Shown here in pieces: positions 1 through 12,317 of a stretch of 64,000 nt of DNA. The notes under the pieces were generated by a model that was given only the letters and a program-made list of their open reading frames with translations, was not told where the DNA came from and made no database searches. The position numbers and the translations under genes are program-made. Position 1 is the first letter of the stretch. The number at the start of each line of letters is the position of its first letter. Where the stretch lies: assembly GCA_022605405.1 (NCBI GenBank), contig JABYQQ010000004.1, forward strand, positions 806,001-870,000. The letters run 5' to 3'. This DNA comes from Earliella scabrosa (taxonomy: Eukaryota; Basidiomycota; Agaricomycetes; Polyporales; Polyporaceae).

Positions 1-975
1 TACGTCGGGTCCACTGGTTCCGCTCGTGCACTGTTCGGAATTGTCGGCGGGAAGAGACGGAACTCCTGAAGGAGGAGATGAGGCGGTGCCTCAGATTCGT
101 TGGGATGTCATATGAACTGGTGGTATTCGCGTGCGCGAGCATGACGAAGCCTCACTGCGCCCAGGGGAAGCAGCTTATGTGCGCCAGTACGTCTACTCAT
201 ATATTGGGTCAATGGGTTGCTGATCAGCTCTGTAGCCACGGGCAACGTATATCCGCTTGTTCGCATCGTGCCTGTGCTACTTCATCGGACGAATCGTCTT
301 TGTGAGCAGACGGTACCCTGATATGTCAAGCCCTACTAACTACCCGGTGCACGACCAGGACAAGCCTCCGCACAAAGCGATGACTGATGTACCATGACGA
401 AGCACTACCTGTATGCTACATTGAGTCGGACTGGCGGTGTCCGATATGCATCGCCACTTCACATTCAGCTCGCGAGCTGAGTTCGATGGCCTGCCTATAT
501 CGTGGAAGTTGCCAGCAATTTGAACGATCCAACCGTTGACGATTCACCCGGTACGGGTGCTCAAGAATGTTTCTTTCACCTTGTGTTATTCCGAGACTAG
601 GAGCGCTACATGCTACAGCTACATGACTCGTGCGGGGTGGAGGCCATCTCTACAGTAAAGCATACGGCGTGCGTACTCACTTCATGAACGCGTGAGGCAT
701 GATAATACATACATGATACGCCCGAGGGCGAACCATGGGGTCAGAGCCAATAGAAATCAACCATAGATACCGAGATCGAGGACTGGACCGAGAACGTAGA
801 ACCCGAACTCGAACGCAAAGAGGAGAAGATGGAAGATATGCGTGCATGGACGGAGGAATCGCGAGGCGGCGAAAGCGCCGCAAACACGAGTTCGCAGAGA
901 AGGGAAGGGAAGCAGGCCCCTCCCCCCACTCTACCTCTGATCAAGAAAAACCCCGAATACGGACTAGCTGGTGGC
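1..975. other. No gene supported (left edge and 3' flank of carboxypeptidase)
   Basis: Only short open frames without recognisable domains or convincing splice structure are present. The last 250 bases lie just downstream of the carboxypeptidase stop codon on the minus strand and probably include its 3' UTR. I see no repeats or RNA genes here. Confidence 0.5.
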
Positions 976-3900
976 TCACGCCAGAGCCAGCGACATCACG
1001 AATGCCGCCGCGCCCAGCGCCAGGCCAAAGCTTGCGCCCACGCTCGCGCTGAGAGCCCCGCTGCGCTTCTCAACGTGCGCGTGGTTCGATCGGGACGATA
1101 GGACGGTCGCAGTCGCGGTTGCGATGAATTCGTCCCACGCCGCGATGGTCGCCGTGGGGTACGCGACCGTCCCTGTCGTCGAGATCGAGCCGACGAAGAT
1201 GCCTTCCTGGCCGCGGATCGCGTCGACCGCGAGCGACGCGTCTTCGCCGCCCTCAACAACGGCGCCGTTGGGTCCTGTACGAACGAGCCCGGTCGGGTTG
1301 GATCCGAAGATGAACTCGCGGAAGAGGGTAAGGCCCTGCGGTCAATGAGATTAGGGAGTTATGGCGGGAGGATGAAACAGCGGACGTACTCGGGCTGGCT
1401 GGTTGTAGGGAATGAGGTGGCCTGCACCTTGGACGAGAACGTATGTCCAGTTGCGCTCCTGGTGTACCACGCCCGCGTGCAGGCCCTCGTCGTCCGTCCA
1501 GGGCGTCGATGGGCGGCGTGTGAAGCCCTGGATCCCGCCGAAGGTAGTGTTCTGGAAGGTCGTCATGCATCAAAAATAGCGTTCCTCGGGTATAGGCTCA
1601 GACTGCGCCGGACATACCTGGATTACGACTGGAGCAGCACACGATGTCGTAGTCAGTGAGTCGGATCAACACAGAGAGCACCGGGCCGGACAAAAACTCA
1701 CCTTCTGTGCCTCGGTGCGCAACGAGCGAATCGTCGTTGCCGGAATACAGAACGATGGGGACACCATGCGTGGACATATTCGTCGCGAGCTCGTCCAAGA
1801 ATGCCATCGGCCTATCACAGACACACGCCGCCAATTAGCATCTTCCAACACATAGCAGGCCTCATTCGGATACGGATTCAACTCACTCAACACCTGCAAT
1901 CAATGCAATGCACCGAAACCGAAGTCAGTCTCGGAAACAGAGCGGAGCGATCACGGAGCACGATGCAACACGCACTGGGGTCCTCGCCATTGACCGGGTC
2001 GCCGAGGAAGGGATACACGAAGAAGCCGGACCATGTCTTGCTCGTCGGTGCGTGCAGCGCAGCGACAACGCGGGCATCTAGGTTGAGTTTGAGGACGGTA
2101 AGCGCACCTGATGCGGAGAGAATCTCCGGAGAACTCAGCACCCACCAGTGAAGAAGCTCGTTCCATCAATGGGGAACTCCGGGCTCAGTGCATCGGGGAC
2201 TTGATAAACCTGTGGGAATCCACGACGTCAGAGGTCCGTCCGGCGATGCGGCTGCATCACCGTTCACTCACATCAAAGCCGTCGAACCCGACAGTGTCTG
2301 CACATGTACAAGTTGCGGTCAGCGCCCCATCAACTCGCGAGCTGGCACCCGCACTGAAGGCTGAAAGACGACTCACTCCAAGGGGCCGAGAAGTTGACCG
2401 CGAAGTCGATCATCTCGTCGTAGATGAAGCATCCATACCAGGGATCGAGGGTCCCGTTCGCGCGCATGCTCAGGACGCCGCCGCGCGCGAGCGCACCTTC
2501 CTCGGCACGTTTCGTGTTGGCCGGCGCCGCGAACGCGAAGCTCGAAAGCGTCTTGCGGAAGAATTCGCGCTTCGACGACTTGAACGCCTCAAACTCGTCC
2601 CGAAGCGGATCCGACGGGTCCACCGTGCGCAGCGTCGGGAAGTGGCCCCCGCGTTGCGGGTAGGTGAGGTTCAGGTCGTAGCCGCAGAGGTGTTCCCTGC
2701 AAACGTTCGAGCATTCACCGTCAGCAGTCGATACAGTCGGAGGGATGCTAATCGCAGCTTGAGAGAGGCCACTCACTGTTCCCTGAAGAACTCGTACACG
2801 TCGGGGTCGTAGCCGATGAGCTGAGGGTACGTTTCGATGACCGATAGCTACCGCGAACGCACTCAATCAGTCTTCGCGCAACGCTGGAATTCAGCCGGGC
2901 CTAGACCTACCGTAGGAAGGTACTCGAACTCGACGAAGGAGCCGAGGGTACCGTCTCCGATGGCAACCTTCGCGAGCTTCACCGGAGGGTTGGTCATCCC
3001 GAAGTAAGTCTTCATGATGTACGGCTGCGCCCATTGGTCAGCGAGCAGTACTCGGACCCAATAAGTGAAAATTTTGATCCTCACAATATAGGTCCCGGCG
3101 TAACTTTCTCCAGTCAAGTACAAGGGACGCTGCGCCAGGCTCGGGAAGACCTTGACGAGGTTCTCGAGGAAGCCCATCTGGACCACGATAACGTTCTGTC
3201 AGCCAGACCCTCAACTGATGGGCACTGTCGGGACCGCTTACGAAGTCTCGGCCAACTTCGTCTTCATCATGGACTGCAGCAATTATACTCGTCAGCTCGA
3301 CAGCGGAAATGTCGAAGATCTGAGGACGCTCACCGTATCCCGTCGAGTCAGCGGTGGAGAACCCGGTTCCACTGTGGAGGCAGGTCAGGTTCATGCAGCC
3401 GCCAGTGTCCCTCAGCACTCACACAGGTTGGTCGACCCAGATGTAGTCCGCGAGATGGTCGAAGCTAAAGGTGTTCTCAAAAGGCAAGCCTTGCGCGTCG
3501 AGCCGAATCGGGCCATTCTGCGCCACAGGGTGTCAGCGCCGTTTGCGGGGCGATGATGAGCCAGACAGGACCCACCTCGTACACGAATCCGAGCATGCTG
3601 GACGAGCCAGGGCTATAAATAACAACAGTGCGGAAACCGTTAGGGTCCGGAGTGCGGGCGTGAGGGCGTCTTGGAACCGGTGAGCTTACCCTCCATTGAG
3701 CCAGATCGCCCAGGGCACGTCGGTGCGCTCGTTCGCATCCGCAGTGAGGGAGCCGCGCTCCTGTTCCCACCCCCAGAAGAAGAGCGTATTGTTGGGATGG
3801 CCCGGACGGTTCACAGGGATGTTCCCAGCGAAGTTGCGGGAGAGCGACCAAGTGACGTTGGGTAGCGGATCGGTCACTTCGAAATCTGGGCATAGCGGGG

Positions 3901-4088
3901 GATATTAGCGAAACCGGACGCGGAGAGACGGAGACGTTGAGAGGCTTACATTGTTGCCATTCCGGACTGAAGTCACCGGTGGGCTTGCCAGGATAGTCGT
4001 GCGGGAAGGTGCTCGGGGTTGGAGGGAGCCTTGCTGACGCAAGTGAAGGGATGAGCGCAAGCAGCGCCAAAGAGGAGGGTCCCAGCAT
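976..4088 (-). CDS. Secreted serine carboxypeptidase, peptidase family S10
   Basis: Acid exopeptidase that removes C-terminal residues from peptides, acting in the secretory route, vacuole or outside the cell. The start at 4088 opens a signal peptide (MLGPSSLALLALIPSLASA). Many short introns follow. Checked junctions: exon 1 4088-3950, exon 2 3885-3690, exon 3 from 3612. The oxyanion-region motif NGGPGSSS spans the exon 2/3 junction. The nucleophile motif GESYAG has its Ser codon at about 3105. The catalytic Asp lies in YSGNDD (about 1750) and the His in GAGHLIP (about 1410), so the triad is complete. The last exon ends with a Ser/Ala-rich stretch and a hydrophobic tail of about 20 residues directly before the stop at 976-978. 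This suggests a GPI signal or tail anchor, less usual for soluble S10 enzymes. Family assignment is sure; substrate preference is not visible. Confidence 0.93.
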
Positions 4089-4154
4089 GTTGTAAGGGGA
4101 TGATTGGGGAGTAGAGGCTCGAGACACCTGGTCGGAAGGCAACCCCAAAGTCAC

Positions 4155-4163
4155 ATATATATA
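4155..4163 (-). promoter_or_regulatory. TATA-like element upstream of carboxypeptidase
   Basis: An alternating TATATATA run lies about 67-75 bases upstream of the carboxypeptidase start codon on the minus strand. That is a plausible core-promoter distance for a fungal gene with a short leader. It rests only on sequence and position. Confidence 0.45.
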
Positions 4164-4166
4164 CTG

Positions 4167-5286
4167 GAGTCAGCCTCCAGATCGGGCTGGCGTGACACGG
4201 CATTGGATTCCTGCCAGCCTCCGTATCCGCCGGCTTAGAAGAGAGTTTGATCGCATGGGGTGGGAGTGATAAACGCCTGGAATGTGGATGGCATTCTCCA
4301 CAATAGCGACGCTTGACAACCAGCCAAGGAAGGCGGATGGTATACCTTGGGCTGAAGTTCACATGCAATTGTCAAACGTGCAGGCGCATCCTCAGAACGT
4401 TGCTATGCGGCGACAGTGCAATACATTCAAACAGAATGTAAACCAGCCTGGTTGGGCGTGGTCCATGAGGTGAGGGTGATGAGTGACATAAATTCATGCT
4501 TACCCGACGCAATGCGGCAGGCTGGTCGGGAGGTGGGCGGCGCTAGGCTGACATGGTGATGTGAATAGTCCCAGGCGCCCGATCTGCGATATCCGTAGTG
4601 AGTAATTGAGAGCAATGAGGACAAACGCACACGTCATGGAAGCTGGAGACAAAGATGAGTAAATGTACTGGTAATGCACTTTCAAGGACTGGGACACTCG
4701 CCGAACGACGCCTATGTTTCTGAATGGAACTTCGGGTACTCACTCACATCCCGGGATTGTATGCAGGCCCGCTTAGACATGGATGACTCCGAACCTGGTC
4801 GAGTCAAACTGGCGGCACACACCACCTGTTATTGTTGTCAATCCGGTGAAGACGAGCCGGCGGGGTGAGCGCTGATCAACGACATGCGCTCCAGGCTTCG
4901 GTACGTGAGACATCCAAGTAGGGCTCAAAAGGATGGATGTCCTTGGCTGTTGAGCATCGGCGCAAAGAAGCACGGTGAGTATCAAGTACACCCGGCCTTT
5001 CGGAGAGCCTGAGATGGGACCCACGATGCAAGTCCAGAATAACCCATCCCAGTCAAACCGAGGATACAAGTGACAACTTCGAGTATCCGGCGCTGCATCA
5101 TTGCCGATTCCCGAGACGTCGCTGGTACAGAAGCTCGGCGCACCGTGCTCGCCGTGGGACGCATAAGCAGCATGGACCAACACCGAGGAAAGGTGGCAAT
5201 AGCTCGAAGGGATTTGGGCTTCGGCTACATCAGCAAAATTGTGGAAGCATCAGAACGTATTGGCAGCATTGAAAGCAGCTGGTCGA
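4167..5286. other. Intergenic, no gene supported
   Basis: Short open frames on both strands carry no recognisable domain. The carboxypeptidase promoter occupies the left end. Toward the right end the sequence becomes repetitive where an inverted-repeat element begins. Confidence 0.45.
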
Positions 5287-5810
5287 ATTGCAAGCGCCAG
5301 CAATCCAGCCAATCCCTTGCAATCCCAAGACGAGATCATAATCACATATAATTTCCAGCTGGGATTCTATAGCCTTACAACCCCTTTTAATCCACCGTGA
5401 GCCTCAGGTACATTCTAGTGATGAGAGCTCATGCATATTAACCGAAAACGTGCAGACACAACCATCGGGACCGGTGGAAGGGGAGAGTAAACTTCAGGTT
5501 GTAGAAGTCTGATTCAATTTGGACGAGTATGAGGAGAGTCTAGCTATGTAATCTTAAGCCAGTTTAGTGCAGTGGTTGAATGGACTGCTCAGTCACACCT
5601 CGTTCGGCTCAGGTCGCTGGTTCAATCCTGTGGAAAGACAATATAAATGCAATGGTGACATGGGCGATGAAAGGACGGTGCAGCGGGGGAGGGAAGGATA
5701 AGCCAGAAATAGAAAGGATAAGTTAAATATTTTCCCAATTACCCAGTACTTTCAGCCAAGTGGCACGGCGGATTGCAAGCACTTGGCTGGATTGCAAGCG
5801 CTTGCAATCC
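5287..5810. mobile_element. Candidate inverted-repeat (MITE-like) element with tRNA-like core
   Basis: The left end, 5287-5330, reads as an imperfect inverted copy of 5770-5810: both carry attgcaagcg, ccagcaatccagcc/cttgcaatccagcc and cttgcaatcc blocks in matching order. The right end contains a perfect 22-bp palindrome (5789-5810) built on ggattgcaagc. Between the ends, 5565-5632 has a Pol III A-box-like stretch (tagtgcagtggttgaatg) and a B-box-like stretch (ggttcaatcc). No target-site duplication was found and no protein is encoded. Confidence 0.4.
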
Positions 5811-6100
5811 CGCGGGGTCAAATTGTAAGGGCATACAAAGCCGGTCTAGGCTGCTGAAGCACACCGAATCCCAACCGCCAGGATTGCGTGAATCCTCTGC
5901 ATTACTTGTGCTTGCATGTACACGAAAGTGTTCCGGAATTTTGCTGATGTAACTCGAACTTGGTTATGTGTTGGCAAGATTAGATAAGGTTCGCGGGAAA
6001 GATTAGATTACACGCCCATCAAGTTCAACACCAGTTTGAGCGATTTCTGGCTTGTCTTCCTACCATCACCTCTAGCTCTCGCACACGACACCCCAGAGCC

Positions 6101-8078
6101 ATGTCTTACGCGAATATTGCGGGTCCATCATCCCTGACACAATCAACATATCCCTCACAATTGACCCAGTCGAGCCAGTATGCTTCCCAGTATCTGACAA
6201 GCGACATGCACATGGTCCACCCGTCGGTATCCATGTCTGAGATCCTGCTCGAACCCCTTGCGCAGATGCAGGCACTCTCACACACCCTCTTCCAATCCCT
6301 CGGGCCTCCGCAATCGCGCCCGCCACCTCCGCCGTCAGTGTCGGAGCTCCTGACCACAGATGCGCGGCTTGCGGCCGCCGTACAACTCGCGAGCGCACAC
6401 CAGGTCAAGCAGCGCCGCATTGAGCGACTGAAGGAGGAAGTCTTGGAGTCCGACCGTCGATGGCGCGAAATAGTGCGGACTTTGGACGAGGGGAGACGAG
6501 AACTCGACGCCATTGTGCGGGAGGGGGAAGAGCGCATCAAGGCTATCGAAGAGGCGAAGGCTGGTGCGTTACGTTCATAACTAAATATGAACCCAGCATA
6601 CATGGGACATGCGCCTGAAGTGGAAGTGGACCGTGAAGTGTGTTACCGCATGTCTATTCAACACATGCATTGTCCGCGTGAATTCTCGCGCGTAGGCGAC
6701 GCTCGGATGGTACCTTCCACTTCAAGCACATAACCTATCGTAATAGGATCATCGTGCCAGAGACTACGTCCGTTCCTCAATATGCCTCCTCCCTTGCCTT
6801 CCGGATGCTAACGGCTCGGAATGCGAGGGCTCTATAGAGGTTAATTGTGGACAGTGATCCATGTCATCCTGAGTTGAAAGTTGATCCTCCTAGTCACGAG
6901 TATGTCATCCTTGTGGCTTGTGAGACTAAGAAGGAAAGCGTTGTGTGGCAAGCGCTTGTTCCTGCTCTTAAATGAACATCAGAGAGGCTTTCATTCAGGC
7001 TCTTGAGTATATCGTAAGCCACCCAAGCTTCAGCCATACGTCTGACAGCGTCCGCAGTTTGCATCTCGGGGAATGGTGAGACGCCGAGCCTTCGATAACT
7101 CCACGATGTGCCGCGAATACATAGCCAACTTTCACTCCTGACAGGAGGACTGTGGCCAGAGTGATGATCCCTGGTCGGAGACCGCATGGCTTACCCACGA
7201 TGAGTATTCGGATTCCGACTCACCGAGTTCCATGCACCGGAGGAAGCTCCCTCTGTTGACATTACGCCCGCTCTGCTCGGGTCCATATTTGTTGCTCGTT
7301 GTACTTGGAGTACGTGGATCCCGTACTGTTTCCTTCTCCAGCCTCGCCTCGCGCTGTTCTCTAGACTCGAGAAACTGCGCGGTCATAGGCAGGACGGAGA
7401 AGAGAAGCGCGCGGTTCATGTCGCTTGGTCGAGGCAAACAGCTCTTCTCCGCTTCTCTCTCCAAGTCGGGCTCGAACCGCACACGCACACGCTGACGCCC
7501 CGTGTCCTTCTCCGTTTGTGTCCCTGCAGCCGCGATCCCGTACCCCGAGCTCCTCGCGTACGCACAAAGCCTGTCCGCGTTCACCTCCGCGCCGCCCAAC
7601 ATGCCCGACCTCGCCCCGGGCCAGCCGCCCCCGCCGCTCTTCTTCCCCCCATTCCCGAACGAAGAAAAGATGCGGCGCGGGCACATGAACGACGAGGCGC
7701 CGCTCGGCATCCTGGGCGAGACGCACTCGGTCGGAAAGCGTGCGTGTCATTCCTCCTCTCCCCTCTTCCCCTTCTATCCTCCTTCTTCGTGGCTTCTTCC
7801 CTCTTTCGTGTCCGCGTCCCTCGCCCCAGCTATGTTCCCAAATTGGCACGCAGCCCCACCCCACCCCGACCCTTGCTTGCTCTCCGTCTGCCCGTTCCAC
7901 GGCGGTACTAACGCGCGATCCGCTGCATGTCTCCTTTGTTTTTGCAGCGCCAACTGTATCCCCAACGGTCGAGCTTCCAGGCCACCTGGGTGCGAACCCG
8001 TACCGCCCAGACTTCCGCCCGCCGCCCCAACAGCAATCAATCTTCGACCTCGACCTCGACCTCAATCCGGATCTGTGA
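6101..8078 (+). CDS. MED4: Mediator of RNA polymerase II transcription subunit 4
   Basis: Subunit of the Mediator middle module, which links gene-specific activators to RNA polymerase II in the nucleus. Three exons close in frame: 6101-6563, 7530-7739 and 7948-8078, giving 267 aa. The N-terminal half is Ser/Gln-rich, then a coiled-coil stretch (around residues 100-150, rich in Arg, Glu and Lys) typical of MED4. Exon 2 holds the diagnostic block IPYPELLAYAQSLSAFTSAP followed by FFPPFPNEEKMRRG. The C-terminus is acidic (alternating Asp-Leu). Intron 1 is 966 bp, very long beside the roughly 50-200 bp introns elsewhere in the window, while its donor (GTGCGT) and acceptor (CTGCAG) look normal. The gene converges with the PB1-ZZ gene to its right. 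Confidence 0.88.
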
Positions 8079-8430
8079 CCGACATTGCCTCGCCAGCTTT
8101 CCCGGACATGGAGCAGTCCCAGTTAGCGTCACATTTGCCGCACCAGTACGCCGCAACTTGGACTCTAGATGGAGCCCACGGCCCGTCTCTCTTGCCGCGA
8201 CGGTGCGCGGAGAAATGGACATGTGCTGTATAGATATATGTAGGATGACTAACGTGATACATCGGCGATGGTGAACGTGGGCGATAGAAAGACAGAGCGC
8301 GGGCGACGACAGCGATACATCATGACTAGAGGGAAGACGCGGGGGAGTGGGGGAAGCATTGGCATTAGTACCGGGGAACCAGGAGAGGTCGTCGGACGAT
8401 GTTGAGGTCATAGGTGCCATCCTGCACGAA

Positions 8431-11400
8431 TCATGAAGTGTACACCGGGAACGGGATCAGGGGCGGGCTCCGCGACGGGTCTTCCTCGTTCATGAACCGT
8501 CTGCGCACATACATATCCTCGCCGTCAGTTTCTCCAAGCTTCGCCCGCGCGCACACAAAGGGTTGCGGGGAGGGAGGGAGGGAGGGAGGGAGAGAAGGAC
8601 GCACCGGAAGATACCCATGTTGACCTCGGCCTTGAAGACGACAAAGAGATGCATGTTGTCGTGCGTGTCGACCTCGGCGCAGCTGTCGCACAGGTCCTTC
8701 GGGCAGTACGCGCAGTGGAACCACTCCCCGGCGATGTGCTGCATGCACCGATCGCACACCGCGAATGCGTGCGTGAGCACGCGCAGGTACCCTGCGGTCG
8801 CATCGCCCGACGTTAGCACGCGTCCTATCCTACGCTCGCGCAACGAGACACTCGCCTTTCGGGTCCGAAAGGTTGACCGCGCCCGTCGGGGGCCCGGCCG
8901 GCTTCTTGTACCTGTGGTGTCATCGTCGCCGACATCGTCAGTTGTCTCCGCTACATTTCCGAGCCCAGGGGTGACTCACAGCTTCGGGAGGGGCGGCTGG
9001 AGGATGAGCGGCTGGTCGACCGGTTTCGGCAGCTTGAAGAAGACGTGCCACGGGTCGTGCAATGCGTACGAACGCGCCTCGCACCGTTCGCACTGCGCCC
9101 GCGCTGGTGTCAGCATCTGAAGCTCTAGCGTCTGGGGGTGGATGTGACGCACCAGACTGACAGACTTCGGATACGAGGGGCAGTTGGCGCACTGGTACCG
9201 CACGCCGATGATAGGCTGCGTGGCGCGGCGAGTCAGTCGATGGGAGGCTCGGGAAGGATAGAACGAGGGAGCAAGGGAACAAGGGAGCAAGGGGGCCGAG
9301 AACGATGTCGCGGGCACCACGTACCTGTGCGCATGCGTCGCACGCCATCTTGTGGTCGCTCACGATCGCGGCGGAGTCCGCGCGGACGGCGGTCCCGAGC
9401 ACGGTGTGCGAATACGACGACCCGAACGAGTTGCGCCGTGGGCGGCCATTTGATGGGCCGTCCGCCTGCGCGTACCGCGCGTCGCGTCCGGTCCACAGCC
9501 GGATCGCCATCTGGCTCGTCGAGTGCAGGTCCGCCGTCGACATCGGGTGTGGAATCTTTGCAATAGTCCACCGAATCAGCCCTTCGCCGTGGGTAGGCGA
9601 GAATTAGTGGAGGGAGAACCGACCTTGATCATGATGTGTGAGGAGACGTGGCCGCCGTCTTCCGAGTCCAGGTTCCCAGGAAGCCCGGCGGCATCGCAAT
9701 TCGAGCAGATGTCGACGTTCTCGCAGATGGCGCAGTGGAACCGGGCGCCGACGATGTCTTGCATGCAGCTATGGACGGAGATGAGCAGGCGGGCGGTATC
9801 AGCAACCTCGGGAAAGCGACGTACTGTGCGCATTTGACGCCGACGTGCGTCATCGCTGGGTCGGAGGAAGGTAATGGAAATGAGACCACGGTTCTGCATC
9901 TTCCGAGTACACGAGGATGGAGAGACGGCACTTACAGGGTTCTTCGAGGGAGGCGCTCTGCTGGGACATGTCCTTGGCTGTGCTCGATGAATTCGAACTG
10001 CTCGGCTTGTCCGGCACGGCGAGGAAGGCGTGTGCAGGATGCACTTCGTATACTTGCCTAGCACGGAAATATAAACATCGGAAGCGGCTGCGCAAGGACG
10101 CTCGCGACCACATACCTGTAGCACGCCCGGCACAAGTTGAAGTCGTCGCAGGACGCGCACTTGTACCGATGACTCGTGATCACGGTATTGCACGTCGAAC
10201 AGTGGCACGTCCCTTGTCCGCCCTGCTCTGCACGTCCAATTCCGGGTCAGCGTCCGCTCCGGTGAATAACGCAGCGCAGCGCAGTTCACCCCGCAGCCGC
10301 AGCCGCGAAAGGCGTGCTGAAGAAGACGCAGACACTCACCGACCGCCTCCCAACCGGTGTGCGTCCAGCTCATCTCAATGTAGGCATGCCGCAGCACGCC
10401 CTTCTGGCTCGGGGCGGTACGCCGCCAGCGCGACAGCGCACGCTCAGCGTCTTCCGGCGACGTCCCGGGTCCGGGCGAAGTACCAGGGGTGGCGCTAAGC
10501 TCGAGGGAATGTTGGACACCGTACGCTTGTACGCAGTTCGAGCACAACTCGTAGCCCGGAAGCCGTCTCTGCTCCGCCGCCGCGCCGAGCACGCTCCCGA
10601 GTGACGACGCGATGGGGCTCGATTGGCTCGGTGGAAACGGTGGAATCGCAGGCAGGGGTTTGTACGATGGAGTGAGATGGAGGTGGAGGGTGCTCTCCGA
10701 GTTCGAGCGCGTAGGGTGGTGGTCCGACGACCCGGAGCTCCCGCTCCCGCTCCCCGAGTGCTGGCTGCCAACGATCGTGAGCGAGGACGCCGACGCCGAT
10801 GGCGACTTGTGCCACGGCGGATAGGAATGCTCCCGGTGGATGTCGATGGCGCGCGTCTTCCCCTTCGGATCGTTCGAGTACTCGTCTTCTGCGGGTACGG
10901 GTGTAGGTGGCTTCTTCTCGCCGCAGGTCGAGCACACATACTTGATCATGTCGAGTAGCACGCCGCAGTTCGAGCAGCTCGTGGGATCCGGGGGCGGTCC
11001 GAGCGGGGATTCTGGACGCAGGAACGACAGGACTTCGGGCGGGATATCTGGATGGATGTATCCGTCCGCGAAGTGCTGCTGCTGCTGCTGTTGCTGCTCT
11101 TCCGGGCTGATGAACGGATTGGACGAGCGGTGCGGATGTGAATACTGCGTCGCCTGCAGGGATGTATGCCGGCTGACCATGCCCTTCTCGAACGAGTCCG
11201 CGAGGCTCTGCATTTCGGCAGCAGCCTCGTTGACACCCGCGCTCGCCCCGTCGTCATACACCCAATCGCGCACGCTCTGCGACGCAGCGGAGCCACTGCT
11301 GCCGGTGAGCGTGTACCTGTAGTTCCCGTGCTGGTTCTTCTCCAACTCCAGCGACACATTGTCCTCCAGCGAGAACTCGCTGACCGAGGCGCCGTCACCG

Positions 11401-12317
11401 TTCAGCATCGTCAGATGCGCGCTCTGCTCCCGCAACCAGTTCGCTCCCCGCTCGGTCTGGAAGGTAGATGCACCATTGAGGTTTCCGGGAGACAGCCCGA
11501 GTTGCTCCTCCTCCATCTTCAGCCGTGCGAACACCTGCGATGGATCCTCAGGATAGCGTGTGAGGGCGCTCTCGGACGAGAACGGATCCCCCTGTTGCTT
11601 CGAGCTGGACGTCCGAGGGGCACTGGACGCGGTGTAGGCCTCCCACCTGTCCGTCGGCTGGATAAGGGGTTCCCGGCTGGGCCCTGGGACGACGGTCTTG
11701 GGTCCCTTTGTGCGGTACGCATCGTACTTGGAGCCGACGTCCTTGGAACTCACCGTGATGTTATCGTCATCAAGCTCCCTCACAGACTCTGCGGCATACG
11801 AAAGAGAGTGACCGCTCCCGTTGCGATTTCGGTACTCCTCCAGACTGACGAGCGAGCCCGTGTCGGATAGACTGATGCCCTCGTAGTCTACCTCGATACG
11901 GACTCTGAGCACGATCTTGGACTTGCCCAGACTGCTCCTGGAGAGTATCGACGCGGCAGAGGAGAGGGGAGGGTCATCACTTGACGTCGGGTTGAAGTAG
12001 TTGATGGCCTCGGTGAGATCTGCCTCATTCGAGATGTAGGTCGGTTCGGAGTCGTCGTCGACGTAGACGATGTTGAAGGGGGTGGAAGAGAGGCTGAAGC
12101 ACTTCTCGACCTGGCGCAATGTTAGATGAATCACTCAACCTGCACAACGACGGACCTGTCTCCGAAGGTTGTCATACGTGCATGTCCGGGAGGATTGGTA
12201 AGAGATCTTCTTGCTCGCGCGGTCCTCGTAGGTGCATTTCACGACGAGGGCCTTGTCGGGACGCGGCTCAGACCGTCCGTAGCTTGATCCGCCATAGTCA
12301 GAGCCTACGACCGACAT
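8431..12317 (-). CDS. PB1 and multi-ZZ zinc-finger protein, NBR1-like
   Basis: Large multi-exon gene starting at 12317 (MSVVGSDYGGSSYGRSEP). Residues of roughly 20-110 form a PB1 domain: a basic first strand with LVVKCTYED, then the acidic loop YVDDDSEPTYISNEADLTEA, the OPCA-type surface PB1 domains use to pair with each other. A long Ser-rich linker with a short poly-Gln run (about 11080) follows. The rest carries repeated Cys pairs: CSNC...CSTC near 10950, FHCAICENVDICSNC near 9730, a CANC finger near 9190 and CDRCMQHIAGEWFHCAYCPK near 8720. These are ZZ-type zinc fingers. PB1 plus ZZ is the arrangement of NBR1/p62 selective-autophagy receptors, but I see no FW (NBR1) domain, so a receptor role is inference. 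The last small exon ends with FPVYTS at 8431-8433. A GGGA run at 8571-8592 lies in the last intron. Confidence 0.8.

Noticed and set aside
7361..8065. 234-codon Arg/Gly-rich minus-strand frame
   Set aside because: Antisense shadow of MED4 exons 2 and 3 and GC-rich intron sequence.
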